From Arion vulgaris (lineage: Eukaryota > Mollusca > Gastropoda > Stylommatophora > Arionidae), in the NCBI GenBank assembly GCA_020796225.1, contig CM036775.1:4475393-4539392 (forward strand): a stretch of DNA of 64,000 bases, read 5' to 3'. The notes under the pieces are model-generated. The model was not told the origin of the DNA. It made no database searches and worked only from the letters and a program-made list of their open reading frames with translations. Below, piece after piece: positions 50,305 to 61,055 of this stretch. Numbering within the stretch: the first letter of the stretch is position 1; every line of letters begins with the position of its first letter. A program made the translations under genes and the position numbers.

Positions 50305-50620
50305 GTATCAAGATCTGAGCAACTTCTCCAGCCATCAGTTTGTTGGCGCCATTTTGGTTGGCATTACATCAAATTTACAAACGAGAACTGTAACTCTTGA
50401 ACGATGTCTCAAGATGGCTGAAAGTCTGGGTATGCCTTATATGGAGTGTTTCCTTGACAACGAAGAAACGACATCGGCAATAGTTCAAAGGTTGATTGAG
50501 ACAATTTCAAAAGTTGGATTACGTCGGACTTCTTTTACGATTCAAATTAAACCGCGGCTAAAAGGGAGAACTAAATCACGAGATATCTTAGAAACACACC
50601 AAATGTGTACATGCACGTAA
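50305..50620 (+). CDS. Rab-like GTPase exon 4: degenerate G4/G5 and C-terminus
   Basis: The acceptor TTTCCGTACAG ends at 50304, restoring Trp223. Residues 224-327 run YQDLSNFSSHQF and then AILVGITSN. In Rabs the last part is LVGNKxD; here I243-T-S-N246 takes its place, so guanine specificity through Asn-Lys-x-Asp is lost. The SAK (G5) position reads ECFLD (270-274). Helix alpha5 (SAIVQRLIETISK) is retained. A basic segment (KPRLKGRTKSR) and a Cys-Thr-Cys-Thr end (C324, C326) could be a variant of the Rab double-cysteine prenylation site, although canonical ends are CC, CxC or CCxx. Stop is TAA. Confidence 0.88.
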
Positions 50621-50782
50621 TAATATCGCCCATTGAACTTTTTAATTAATCACTTTTAGTAGTACTAGGGTTGATAAATAAGTCCCAGGACTGCTTTCCT
50701 CGTTAGCTATTTTGTAGATTTTGGCTTTTGGCTGGTTTTATCTCTTTCAAAGTAGTACTCTTGTAAACCAATAACAGCATAC

Positions 50783-50788
50783 AATAAA
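50783..50788 (+). promoter_or_regulatory. Possible polyadenylation signal of the Rab-like gene
   Basis: AATAAA 163 bp after the stop codon; the first canonical hexamer downstream. Confidence 0.4.
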
Positions 50789-50794
50789 AATAGA

Positions 50795-50965
50795 TAGGAT
50801 ACTAGAGGTAGGAAAGACCAATAAAAGATGGACAGACAATATCAAGACCACACTACATAAACACGGATATAACACAAGGGCAACTCATCTGGCAAATTAA
50901 AGCTCCCATCCCTACTTACCGCAAGAGTGGACAGCCAACTCCATGTTCCATCTGGGAATAGAGAA
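50795..50965. other. Probable LINE remnant
   Basis: Sequence with GATAGGATACTAGAGGTAGG and GGACAGACAATATCAAGACC resembles a basic LINE C-terminus but is too short to assign. Confidence 0.35.
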
Positions 50966-50967
50966 TC

Positions 50968-51645
50968 ATCATCATCATGGTGCCGTCTCCACATCGAAGG
51001 TTGGCTGCAATGAATCTCCAGCACTCTCTGTCTTTCGCCTTGGTGTTGCACACTCTCAGACTGTAACCTGTCCATTTCTTAAAGTTTCCCTCCCACTTAT
51101 CTCTTGGTCTTCCTCTTGCTCTTCTCCCCTCAACTTTCCCTCTAGTAAATGTTTTATCATGGTGTCATGCCTTTTATGTGCCCAAAATACTTTACTTGTC
51201 TGAATTTTATTTCTCTTAATAATTGTTTCTTCATGCCTAGTTTTCCTAAAACTTGTTTTGTCTGTTTTTCTGTCCATGAAACTCTGCTTATTCTTCTATA
51301 TATCCACATCTCAAATGCATCAATTCTGTCTTCTAACTGCTTGTTCATTGTCCATGTTTCGAGCCATACATTAATATAGGATATATATAGCATTTGATCA
51401 TTCTCATTTTTAGCCTGTTTGTGATTTGTTTGGATGTCAGTAACTTTCTCATACTATTGAAATTATCCTTGGCCATTCCTATTCTCTTTTTAATTTCAGT
51501 TATACATCTGCCATCATCTGTTAGAATAGAGAATAGACTCTTATAATTGTATACACTTATTCCAACGTTATAAAAGGCAGGAGAGACAAGTGCAAACTTA
51601 GAAGTTGTCAAAGTAAAATACTTGCCAATTGATTGTCTGTAACAC
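50968..51645 (-). pseudogene. LINE family 3 fragment
   Basis: Inverse copy of 9780-10372. The minus-strand translation gives RIGMAKDNFNSMRKLLTS, LEDRIDAFEMWIYRRISRVS and VKYFGHIKGM, with the (GAT)n tail at 50968-50980. It extends further upstream in the protein (to about 51640) than the 9.6-kb copy. Confidence 0.8.
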
Positions 51646-51647
51646 AA

Positions 51648-52350
51648 ACACTAAGACTAAGACTAAGACTATAAGACTAAACTGTATAAGACTAAGACTA
51701 AGACTGTGATAAGACTAAGACTGTACTAAGACTAAGACTAAGACTGTTACATAAGACTAAGACTGTGATAAGACTAAGACTAAGACTGTACAAGACTAAG
51801 ACTAGACTGTGATAAGACTAAGACTAAGACTCAATAAGACTAGACTAAGACAAGACTTTTCATAAGACTAGACTCATAGACTAACACTAGACTAGACGTT
51901 ACATAGACTAAGCACAGGATAAGACAGACTAACACTAAGATGTCATAGACTAAGACTGTGATAAGACTAAGACACACAAGACTAAGACGTTACAAAGACT
52001 AGACTGTGATAAGACAAAGACTAGATAACACTAAGACTGTTACATAAGACTAAGACTGTGATAAGACTAAGACTAACACTAAGACTGTTACATAGACTAA
52101 GACTGTGATAGACTAAGACTTATCTAAGACTGTTACATAAGACTAAGACTGTGATAAGACTAAGACTAAGACTAACACTAAGACTGTTACACAAGACTAA
52201 GACTGTGATAAGACTAAGACTAAGACTAACACTAAGACTGTTACATAAGACTAAGACTGTGACAAGACTAAGACTAACACTAAGACTGTTACATAAGACT
52301 AAGACAAGACTAAGACTAAGACTAACACTAAGACTGTTACATAAGACTAA
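51648..52350. repeat. 48-bp tandem array of AAGACT words
   Basis: Unit of about 48 bp containing TAAGACTAAGACTGTGATAA and CTAACACTAAGACTGTTACA. Copies at 51660-52090 are degraded and those at 52100-52350 are regular. Confidence 0.95.
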
Positions 52351-52354
52351 GAAT

Positions 52355-52745
52355 AAGTCAAACAGCTCTCTGCCAGTGTCAACAGGCGGAACAGACCACA
52401 GCCAGGCTCTAGCACAGGCCAGACAACTGGGCGGGTATTCCCTGACCTAGATAAGAAAAGGGATCTGGAAATTACAGATGTTTGATAGAACACTGTACAC
52501 TTTTTACAATTTTACTCAATTCTGTGAGTCTATGGTTATTTATTGCTGAAAAATATTTATAATATTGATATTCCTTATTGTTAAACTTAACTTGTTACAT
52601 AATATGACATTGAGTTAGCATTTTGTGTTGATTTTAAATTGAATTCGTCTATATACACCAATACTGGAATGCAAGGTCATGTGGTGTAGTTGGGGTCTGA
52701 TTTCCCACAATTCTTACCTGAGTCCGAAGGCCCATACGTTTATAA
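52355..52745 (-). mobile_element. LINE 3'-UTR module G, inverted
   Basis: Reverse complement of the module at 10376-10740 and 47525-47890, including TCTAGGTCAGGGAAT and CAGTTGTCTGGCCT. It abuts the AAGACT array at its distal end, as the other two copies abut other arrays. Confidence 0.8.
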
Positions 52746-53010
52746 TTGACTCTGAACAGACACTGCAGATGTCCTGCAGGACTGTCCTCTCCTGTGTGAG
52801 CTGACAAGCAACATGTGGCCACACCAAGTTGACCTAAAAACTAAGCTTTGGGGAAACCAAACAGACCTGAAGCTGACTGCCCATTTGTCGTACAGGTAAA
52901 CTAAGCGCATGATCAGAGATCGCTGAAGGAGACATGAAGGTAGAAAAAAATCCCACACAAATATATTTATAAGCCAAAATACTTATCTGATTTGAATCAA
53001 TATTTCACCC
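52746..53010. other. No gene recognised
   Basis: Possible unrecognised retroelement remnant. No supported ORF. Confidence 0.35.
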
Positions 53011-53014
53011 TGTG

Positions 53015-53500
53015 CTGCGGGCTTGCAAGGGAGCAAAGAATAGTAACACTGTGACCTACAAGGCATGTTGTAAGAGGCGACAGGTAGGGGCCTATGGAAC
53101 TACCTAGTAAATCTTCTTGAACGCTCCATATCTACCACTTGTTAACCACTGTGTGATTTGTATGTGATCTGAGCCTAAGAGAGATTGTATGTTGTGCCAG
53201 TTATGCACCTACAAGTAGACCACAGCACATCCGATTTCTGCATAAGCTTTTTATTTAATAGGGCAGCTTCTCTAGGTGCCTACCATAGTCGCCTCTTACA
53301 TGCCTTGTAGGTTGCAGTGTTACTATTCTTTTCTCCCTTTGCGTTTCCGGCAACACAGGACAACCCTAGAAAATAAAAAGCGTAACAGAAATCGGATGTG
53401 CTGGCGCATAACTGACACAATGTACAAACACTCTTAGGCTCAGATCCCATACAAATCACAACGATTGATGAATATGGAGCGTTCGAAGAAGTAAAATCAA
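53015..53500. mobile_element. Cluster of three SINE family B pieces in alternating orientation
   Basis: A + strand copy truncated after AACTACCTAGTAAAT (53015-53113), a nearly full minus copy (53114-53365, from CTTCTTGAACGCTCC to GGCAACACAGG), and a + strand 3' part (53370-53495, ending GGAGCGTTCGAAGAAG). Confidence 0.8.
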
Positions 53501-54003
53501 CATTTTTGGTCTCATCCTGGCCAAGTCCACAACCAAACAAACCAACCAATGAGAAAGTTTAGTTGAATTTATGAATATTTTAATACAAATTGTATTTATT
53601 CAAACATTCAAAATGGAAAAGACATTAGATTACACTCTCTCTCTTATTTCGCTACGAGGAGAGTGCTTCTTGCTTATAAACCCATTAAAAAAACAAATCT
53701 ATGTCTCATTGTGTTTGCTTTGTCTCTTCAAGTATCATCAACTTGTGTCTTCCAATAAATAAAAACCCTATATTTTATTATTGTTCATTCTCTCATTCCA
53801 TTTTTAATCTGATTCTTCCAGCAATAGAACAAATTTAGATGTCTATTCTCCTTCTTAATTCATTTGCAATGTTTATTTCTGCAATAGCCAAAAAAGTCTC
53901 CTAACAAAAAAAGTTGTCCAATTCTCCTTAATAAAAAAACAAAACAAATTGTCCAACTCTCCCTTAATAGCAATAAAAGTTGTCTAATTCCCACTTTTAC
54001 GCG
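53501..54003. other. No gene recognised
   Basis: AT-rich. A 63-codon + ORF at 53571 has no domain signal. Around 53870-53990 there are imperfect repeats of AAAAGTTGTCCAATTCTCC/AACAAATTGTCCAACTCTCC. Confidence 0.4.
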
Positions 54004-54330
54004 TGTACTGGCGACTACTATCTCGAACCAAGAATTGCTTGCACGATGCCAACAAGAGAATATGGGCACTATCATCCGAAGACGACGCTGGAGATGGATT
54101 GGACATGTGATGCGCATGGAGACTGGCTTCGACACGAAAACTGCACTGAGATGGACTCCAGAGGGTAGGCGAAAGCGTGGAAGACTCAAGACGACCTGGA
54201 GGAGAACGATAGAGCAAGAACTGAAAGAAATGAATCATAGCTGGAACACAATACAGAGGAAGGCCATGAACAGGGAAGAATGGTGTATGTTTGTTGCTGC
54301 CCTAAACGCCAAGGGCGTAACAGGCTAAAG
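54004..54330 (+). pseudogene. LINE family 2 C-terminal fragment
   Basis: Nearly identical to 8886-9207: RRRRWRWIGHVMRMETG and TWRRTIEQELKEMNHSWNTI. It ends GCCAAGGGCGTAACAGGCTA, the likely element 3' end because both copies stop there. Confidence 0.85.
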
Positions 54331-54940
54331 AGAGAATTCCACTTTACTGGAAAAAAAATATGAAAAAAATATGTAGCTACATCACAGCCCTCTGTATCAA
54401 AAGTCCTACTAGCTCAGTCACGAAATCAGAGATTCCTGTTGGAGTGGCCTAACTTTTACATATATTTGATAGAACACTGTACCTCTGAATTGGAGGTTCA
54501 CCTGAATGGTGAGGGACAATGATGATAGGGAAAGCAAACCACCACACAAAAATCAGCAAGAAACGCCATACTGGACGCCTGTATTCATAGCGTGATGCAA
54601 GATAGAAAGAAGACGTCTGAAAATGTCCACTTCAGCTAGTCGACCGTTATGCTACAAGGATCAGCAGCTACATCAAGGCATGCACACAGGATACGTTCAA
54701 CACAACTGATCTCCAAATATATTTCAGAAAAATTCAATTGACTCATTTCCTATTTTGTCCCCAATTTAAACTCAGATTAAAAATGGAAGTGGAAAACCAA
54801 CATAAATTTGATATAACCCCATACTAAGTTAGCTGCTTGCTTGCACAAATTATTCATGTCATTGCAAAATGTGAACATACAAACAAAATGGAATATTAAA
54901 AAGTTGTAGACATTCATCAATAGATGCCTGTGCAGGATAC
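54331..54940. other. Unassigned, with a repeat shared with 44.6 kb
   Basis: Positions 54525-54610 resemble 44680-44760. The remainder is unassigned. Confidence 0.4.
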
Positions 54941-54944
54941 TTCA

Positions 54945-55260
54945 TCTGCGATGGTATGACATGACTACAAACAGGGAACTGTGGGATAGAGCGGGAAAAC
55001 GGCAGGTGGATCAAGAAATAAGAGATAGAAGGTGGCGATGGATAGGACACACACTGAGGAAACCCCTAACAGCATCACAAGACAGGCTCTTCGATAGAAC
55101 CCCCAGGGCAATAGAGCCAAGGAAAGACCCAGGAACACATGGAGACGGAATGCAAGAAAATGGGGAGAGAGTGGAGAGATCTGGAAAAGATGACATTGGA
55201 TAGGTGGGCTTGGAAGGCCTTGGTTGCTTCGAACCTATGCCACCTTAAGGGTGAAGAAGA
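54945..55260 (+). pseudogene. LINE ORF2 C-terminal fragment (family 6)
   Basis: The translation contains RDRRWRWIGHTLRKP and, in other frames, ENGERVERSGKDD and LDRWAWKALVASNLCHL, then a GAAGAAGAA run. It is the single-copy homologue of the units that form the array at 28460-28910. Confidence 0.8.
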
Positions 55261-55429
55261 ACAAACAACAATCCCTGTCACAATACTGAAAAAATCTGAC
55301 AATAAACATGCACACAACAAGGAAGGAAATATAAGAAGACAAGATAGAGATATTTTGATAAAAGTTATAGATGATAAAGAAACAGAGAGGGGGTGGATGA
55401 CAGGCACTGATACAAATCAATGAAGAATG

Positions 55430-55960
55430 GTGTGGTACAGTCAAGCTAGACAAGATATTTACAAGAGTGGTACTGGCATGGTGCCTGGAGTACAAGGCAG
55501 TGGATGACCAAGACAAAGGTGGCAGCAGGACATCAAAGAAACTTTGAACATGATGCGCCAGAACAACCATCGGCTGGTACTATAAAGACAAATGGTCAAA
55601 AGACCATCCACAGTACAACAACAGCGACGGGTACTATGGTCTATCTTGTACTGATCAAGTTGCTATATTCCGCCTCCGTACCGGCCACAACAAGCTTCGC
55701 GCCCACATGCTTAACAAATTTAAAATTGGCACAACTAGCCTGTGCCCTGCAAAAAGGCGGACATGGCGGCAGAGCACATGCTGCAAGACTGCCAGCTGAT
55801 AGCAGGCTTAAGAAAAGAAACCTGGCCCATAAACACAGAGCTTGCGAGAAGTGTACGGAGAACGGAGCCCCTTAAAACCACGGTAGCATTCATGATAAAA
55901 TCTGGTTCATCAGTCTAGGCAGGGTTCGAGAGAGAGAACACGGCGCTAGAAGATGCGGAA
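55430..55960 (+). pseudogene. LINE C-terminal fragments
   Basis: Contains sequence encoding DQVAIFRLRTGHNKLRAHML and NKFKIGTTSLCPA (about 55655-55765, frame-broken). This R-L-R-T-G-H-N segment is a common LINE ORF2 tail, related to 60640-60860 on the minus strand. Confidence 0.7.
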
Positions 55961-56325
55961 GAACTTGCTAGAGAACAGCATTTTCAGGTGGGATGTGATG
56001 AAAGCTACTCTCTGCAAGGGATATGCTACTACTCGACTTGAAGGTACAGACATTGTAGAGAAGACATTCTAAACAAGACACTGCTAAATGATAACAGACA
56101 TTATAACAACAAACGCATATTCTCATTGAGTACAAGAATGCTAGATAAGACATTTCATACACAATCATACAATCATACTTGATGAAACATTTCATACAAT
56201 CAATAGGAACATCATAAACAAGAAATCATACACACAATCAATGATCTTACAGACATCATCAGAAAGGCATCATATACAAGACATTCTGTATGATCTTATA
56301 GATATATCATAAACAAGACATCACT
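55961..56325. repeat. Degenerate start of the 78-bp array
   Basis: Scattered copies of AACAAGACAT and CATTCTG(T/C)A words from about 56065 onward, increasingly regular to the right. Confidence 0.6.
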
Positions 56326-57172
56326 CAAGACATCGTATAACAAGACATCCTATAACAAGACATCCTATAACAAGACATCATATAACAAGACATCGTAAAC
56401 AAGACATTATATATATCTTTTAGACATCATAAACTGTTGTTACTTCCTGTAATACCACTTTTTGTGGGCAGTGTAGAGACTTATACAAGACATTCTGCAT
56501 GATCTTATAGATATATAATAAACAAGACATCACAAACAAGACATCATAAACAAGACATCATAAACAAGACATCACATACAAGACTTATCCAAGACATTCT
56601 GCACAATCTTATATATATAATAAACAAGACACATCATAAACAAGACATCATAAACAAGACATCATATACAATACATCATATACAATACATCATATACAAA
56701 ACTTATACAAGACATTCTGCACAATCTTATAGATATATAATAAACAAGACACATCATAAACAAGACATCATATACAAAACTTACACAAGACATTCTGCAC
56801 AATCTTATAGATATATAATAAACAAGACACATCATAAACAAGACATCATTTACAAAACTTACACAAGACATTCTGCACAATCTTATAGATATATAATAAA
56901 CAAGACACATCATAAACAAGACATCATATACAAAACTTACACAAGACATTCTGCACAATCTTATAGATATATAATAAACAAGACACATCATAAACAAGAC
57001 ATCATATACAAAACTTACACAAGACTTTCTGCACAATCTTATAGATATATAATAAACAAGACACATCATAAACAAGACATCATATACAAAACTTACACAA
57101 GACTTTCTGCACAATCTTATAGATATATAATAAACAAGACACATCATAAACAAGACATCATATACAAGAACT
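56326..57172. repeat. 78-bp tandem satellite
   Basis: About nine regular units of 78 bp containing ACATTCTGCACAATCTTATA and TATAATAAACAAGACACATC, preceded by shorter permutations. The period is a multiple of three, so a minus-strand frame stays open for 163 codons; this is not a gene. Confidence 0.95.
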
Positions 57173-57570
57173 GCAATATATTATTTACAAAACTACCCAA
57201 CATACCCCTCTCTCTCTCACAGTTTCACATCTAATACCTGAGCATACACACACCAAATAACACAATATAGTGTAGTGATCTCATTTGAAATGTTCAGACA
57301 TCATCAGCATTTTCTCTTTCTCTCTCTCTCAATGTATCCCAGCACTCACCCAGATTTTACCTATGAATATAGATTATGGCTGAGAGGTCACAAATCTAAC
57401 TGCTCTCATTGGTTAGTGTTGACCCATTACCTTTCTAGAGGTCGTGGCCAGGTCAGAGTGAAGTGGTCCAGTTTGAGCAGCATTATCTCACTATGCTCTT
57501 CTTCAATAGCCAAACTCTCTTCAATATCAAGCTGCTGCAGAACAGAAGCATTTGTTCTTTCTCTGTCCAT
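57173..57570. other. No gene recognised
   Basis: Contains a (CT)n run near 57315. No supported coding sequence. Confidence 0.4.
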
Positions 57571-57760
57571 GATATTCTAAGTACTCTTCTGTAGCATTTG
57601 TATTCAAAAGGGACTAATGATCTTCTCCGCCGATTTGTCAATGGTCCATGTCTCACAACGATATGTTGCCAAGGGAAAAACGCAGGCTCTTAAACACTTG
57701 ATCTTTGTTCTTATGTCAGTTCCCTTCCATAGGTTAGTTAGTTCTTTTAGTTTTTGCAAA
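57571..57760 (-). pseudogene. LINE family 1-like post-RT fragment
   Basis: The minus strand encodes a LRACVFPLATYRCETWT-like stretch and FEYKCYR. Separate from the better copy at 57905. Confidence 0.65.
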
Positions 57761-57904
57761 GCCTTACCAATACAGCCAGTAAAATTAAACTAACAAAATT
57801 AACAAATGGCAACAGACAAATTTGGTCAAACAACATTTCGTTGGACAATCCCGCCCTGGCCTTCAATGGATAACTTCAAGAGAGTTAACCAAGTAGTTAG
57901 TTCA

Positions 57905-58222
57905 TCATCATCATCAAATAGATTGTTCTGAACAGAGCTTTGTCATCTCTACAGTCCTTTGGAATTTCTCTCTCTCATAGGACAGATATCTCACCTCTGC
58001 AGCCATTGTATTCAAACCATCAGTTACATTCTGAATCCATCTTCTCCATTGTCTTCCTCTTCTTCTCTTTGCCGGTATGCCTCCTTCCATGATGGTCTTC
58101 TCCAGCCCTTCATGTCTTTTTATATCCAAAATACCTCAACTTTCTTTTCTTTTTTGTAACATCAGCCAGTTTTTCTTTGATTTTGTGTTCTTTTTTGATA
58201 GATCGATTTGTTCTCTTCTCTT
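57905..58222 (-). pseudogene. LINE family 1 C-terminus, split by a nested LINE
   Basis: Minus-strand RHEGLEKTIMEGGIPAKRRR and RRWIQNVTDGLN, with the (GAT)n end at 57903-57915. The matching upstream part reappears at 58908-58950, so 58223-58907 was inserted. Confidence 0.8.
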
Positions 58223-58907
58223 CCACCATTTACTTCTTTATAGAAGTGTTGGGGTGAAACGTAGTGATCTTGTGTGTGCTTGTTTTAAGGCACTTTGTAG
58301 CTGATATTCATTCATAAGGCTGTTCTTGATGTTGCGCTTCATCTTTGTGTGGTTTTCCTCTTGCTTTGTACTCATTATACTTTTCTGTGTGGCTCTCTGT
58401 GGTAGGTGATACCAGGGCATTCTTGCCAGGTGTCCAAACCATTTAATCTGTTTTCTTTTATGAATTGCATGACTGGTTTCACATCCAGTCTTCTTCTGAT
58501 TTCTTCATTTCTAATTTTGTCTCTTATTGTCACACCTGCAGCTCTTCTAAGATACATCTCTGTCGTTATGATTTTCCGTTCATTAGCTGCTGTTATTGGC
58601 CATGTTTGACACTGGTAACATAGTGTTGGCCAGAAAATCGTTCTTATGAGATTTGCTTTAGTTGTTAGCGGTATCTCTTTATGTGACAACAGTGGTGTTA
58701 ACTGTCCCAGTACTTGGTTAGCTTTTGTGAACGATTGCTGATTTCGCTATCTATACTTCCATCTGCTGTGAAAATTGCTCCTAAGTATTTGGCCTCAATT
58801 GTTTGTTTTATGTCTACGTTCTGGAGTTTTATTTTAAGGTTTTCTGGTTGTCTACTTATTGCTATTGTCTCTGTCTTTATTATATTTATTTTTATATGTT
58901 GCCCTAT
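58223..58907 (-). pseudogene. LINE family 7 RT-thumb to C-terminus, nested in LINE family 1
   Basis: Minus-strand text: INIIKTETIAISRQ, EAKYLGAIFTADGSIDSEIS, then TIFWPTLCYQCQTWPITAAN, EMYLRRAAGVTIRDKIRNEE and QFIKENRLNGLDTW. This is the typical K-T-E, Y-L-G, C-x-x-W, L-R-R order of LINE ORF2, broken between frames. Confidence 0.85.
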
Positions 58908-58952
58908 GATATAAGAAGGACTCTTCTGTAACACTTATATTCAAAAGCACAG
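58908..58952 (-). pseudogene. LINE family 1 remnant on the far side of the nested LINE
   Basis: GGACTCTTCTGTAACACTTA, as at 22513-22535, completes the interrupted LINE family 1 copy. Confidence 0.75.
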
Positions 58953-59165
58953 TTAGTTAACGTCATCATTTGTGACCACTCACATAGTACATTTAAGACT
59001 ACATTTGAAACATGCATACAAATCTGATATTTACTGCAATCACCTGTCACCATTGGAATCAGATTTCACGCAATCTCTCTCTCATGTACAAGAAAAAAAT
59101 GTGGATACAATCAATCATTCATTCAAATTGTCAAGTCTCCAGTCTATAACACTGCCGGTTTACTA
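58953..59165. other. No gene recognised
   Basis: Unassigned sequence. Confidence 0.4.
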
Positions 59166-59700
59166 GTGTGTCTGTTTATCTGCCGGTGTGCCATAAGCCA
59201 GTGATGTCACCAGTCAATCAGTGTCATCTGTCAGTGACATGACCAGGGTGCCGTCAATCACTGATCTGTCAGTGTGTCATCTGTCAGTGACATGACCAGT
59301 GTGCCGTCAATCACTGATCTGTCAGTGTGTCATTTGTCAGTGAGTGACCAGTTCATCAGTTATGTCCCCAATTTATAAGCAATGTTGGCAGCTTGTCTGA
59401 CCCAAGTCAGTCAGTCAGCGGGGTTACCAGCAGATGTCTGTCCCAAGTGAGGCAGTCAGCAATGTTGTCAGTCAGTCACCAAATTTGTCTGTCCCCAGTT
59501 CAGTCAGTCAGTGAGAGATATCACCAGTTTGTTACCAGTTTGTCAGTGGTACCCAATCATCCCCAGTCAGAAATGTCCCCAGTCCGCCAGCAATGTCCCC
59601 AGTCCATCAGCAATGTCATCAGTCCGTCAGCAATGTCCCTCAGCAATGTCACCAGTATGTCAACAATGTCATCAGTCCGTCAAATGACATATTTGTTCAT
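59166..59700. repeat. Degenerate CAGTC-rich tandem repeats
   Basis: At 59215-59345 two to three copies of a roughly 55-bp unit (CAGTGACATGACCAG, GTGCCGTCAATCACTGATCT). From 59395 to 59690 short irregular repeats of CAGTCAGTC and CAGCAATGTCCCCAGTCC. Confidence 0.85.
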
Positions 59701-59934
59701 AATAACATGCCATCAATTCCCCATATCAAAACTATCAAGATGTTTGATTTAACTTCCTCATTACAACTTTTACAAAGTACTTTTTTGCTGGCTTATGTGA
59801 CACTATACATAGGTGTCTACGTCCTTAAATGCCAAATTACTTAATATCACCGTAGCCTACCCACGGTTGTCTCCAGATCTGGTCTGATCACCTCAGATTT
59901 GTAGATTTCCGTACATCGCACATAAACAACAAAT

Positions 59935-60450
59935 AATACGTTTTGACCAAAGGCCTTTATCAGGCAAAGGATACACAAGAAGCGAAGAAATTCAGGTTTT
60001 CTATACGACTGCCCTTTCCTGGAACCCACAGGGATAGTGAACGCAAGGAAGGAGTAGAAATATGTGAAGACGAGATTTGGAGGAAGAGATCAACGATATA
60101 AAGAAGAGCTGGAGGAAGCTGCAGGAAATAGCTAGACTTGGCATGAGTTGGTTGAGGGCATATGCCCCAATCAGGGTTACACAGGCATGTGAGAGAGACA
60201 TAACATATAGTCGGACAATAAACCCCCAATGGTCTCGTCTGATTGTACATGTTATGTCTGTCGTATAGAAAGTCAGAATTTCTTCACTTCTGGTGCATCC
60301 TTTGCTTGATAAAGACCTTTTGGTCGAAACGTCGCTGTATATTGTTTTCGTACTTTGTAAAACTACAGTACTTTGTTTTACATGTCAGCTATCGCTACAT
60401 AGTTGTACTGCAGTCTTCCCTTATATCGATCAATATGTTGTTGGAATATT
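59935..60450. repeat. Retroelement-like dispersed repeat, two arms
   Basis: The motif GACCAAAGGCCTTTATCAGG (59946) and its inverse CTTGATAAAGACCTTTTGGT (60305) flank a central segment (60030-60230) with a short + frame EEEINDIKKSWRKLQEIARL. The same motif is at 3915. Probably remnants of a retroelement; class not determined. Confidence 0.45.
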
Positions 60451-60564
60451 ATTTTTAAAATTTGCAATTTATTATTTTCGACTGGTTAGCAGATTTCTAT
60501 CCAGCTTATATCGATTTTCAACATCCATGAGTTCTTTCACATGCTCAATTTCCCTACGGGACCT

Positions 60565-61055
60565 TCTTTTTCTTCTGTGTTCTCACTAAATTAGAATTTT
60601 GGATTCTCTAATAAAGGCCGCTGTCTGCCTAAGATTGGCAGCCACACCATACAGTTTGTCTTTGGGCTGCCTCTTTCTTCTCAGTTCTGCATATTGGGGG
60701 CAGTTTTGTAGGATATGCTCTGTTGTCATACTCACCAAGCCACAGGGGGTTGGTGCCTATCTTGAATTTAGTGTACAGATGATGTCTCATTCTGTTATAA
60801 CCAGTCCGGAGGCAAAGTATGACAGTCTGGTTCCTACTGAACAGTTGGTAATATCCATCATCCCTTTTTACCATGGGACATACTTTTTTTATTGTCCATC
60901 TTTGATAAGACTAGGACCTTGATCTCACATACAGTGAGATCAGGAATCAATGGAAAAATATCCTGATTGCTCTACACAGGAAGCGAACTAAGTACTTATA
61001 GAGAGTGATGAGAGCACTACATCTCTACACCACAGAGGGTCCTGACTATTAAATA
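60565..61055 (-). pseudogene. LINE C-terminal fragment (LRTG-type)
   Basis: Minus-strand LFSRNQTVILCLRTGYNRMR then HHLYTKFKIGTNPL. The flanking parts match 13300-13420 and 9290-9430. It belongs to the same ORF2 tail family as 55655-55765. Confidence 0.75.

Larger units (their letters stand above)
29642..50620 (+). other. Atypical Rab-like GTPase gene, four exons over 21 kb
   Basis: Four exons (29642-30084, 38845-38960, 45252-45360, 50305-50620) join in phase (2, 1, 2) through GT-AG introns of about 8.8, 6.3 and 4.9 kb to give 327 codons ending in TAA. The joined frame shows the Rab order: P-loop, strand-loop-strand, DTGGQERYRS, SYYRGANGCLLLFDVTRED, ILVG. This is clearly a small GTPase of the Rab family, in which guanine-contact motifs have decayed. 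The introns are packed with tandem arrays and LINE/SINE debris. A polyadenylation-like AATAAA occurs at 50783-50788. The subfamily is not assignable by eye; the Rab39/42 type is one possibility. Confidence 0.85.

Noticed and set aside
53571..53762. 63-codon + strand ORF in AT-rich sequence
   Set aside because: No domain, no splice context and no similarity to neighbours; length is expected by chance in AT-rich DNA.
56662..57153. 163-codon minus-strand ORF with repeated CVSFVYDVLFMM text
   Set aside because: It is the 78-bp satellite read in one frame. The period is a multiple of three and no start context or domain is present.
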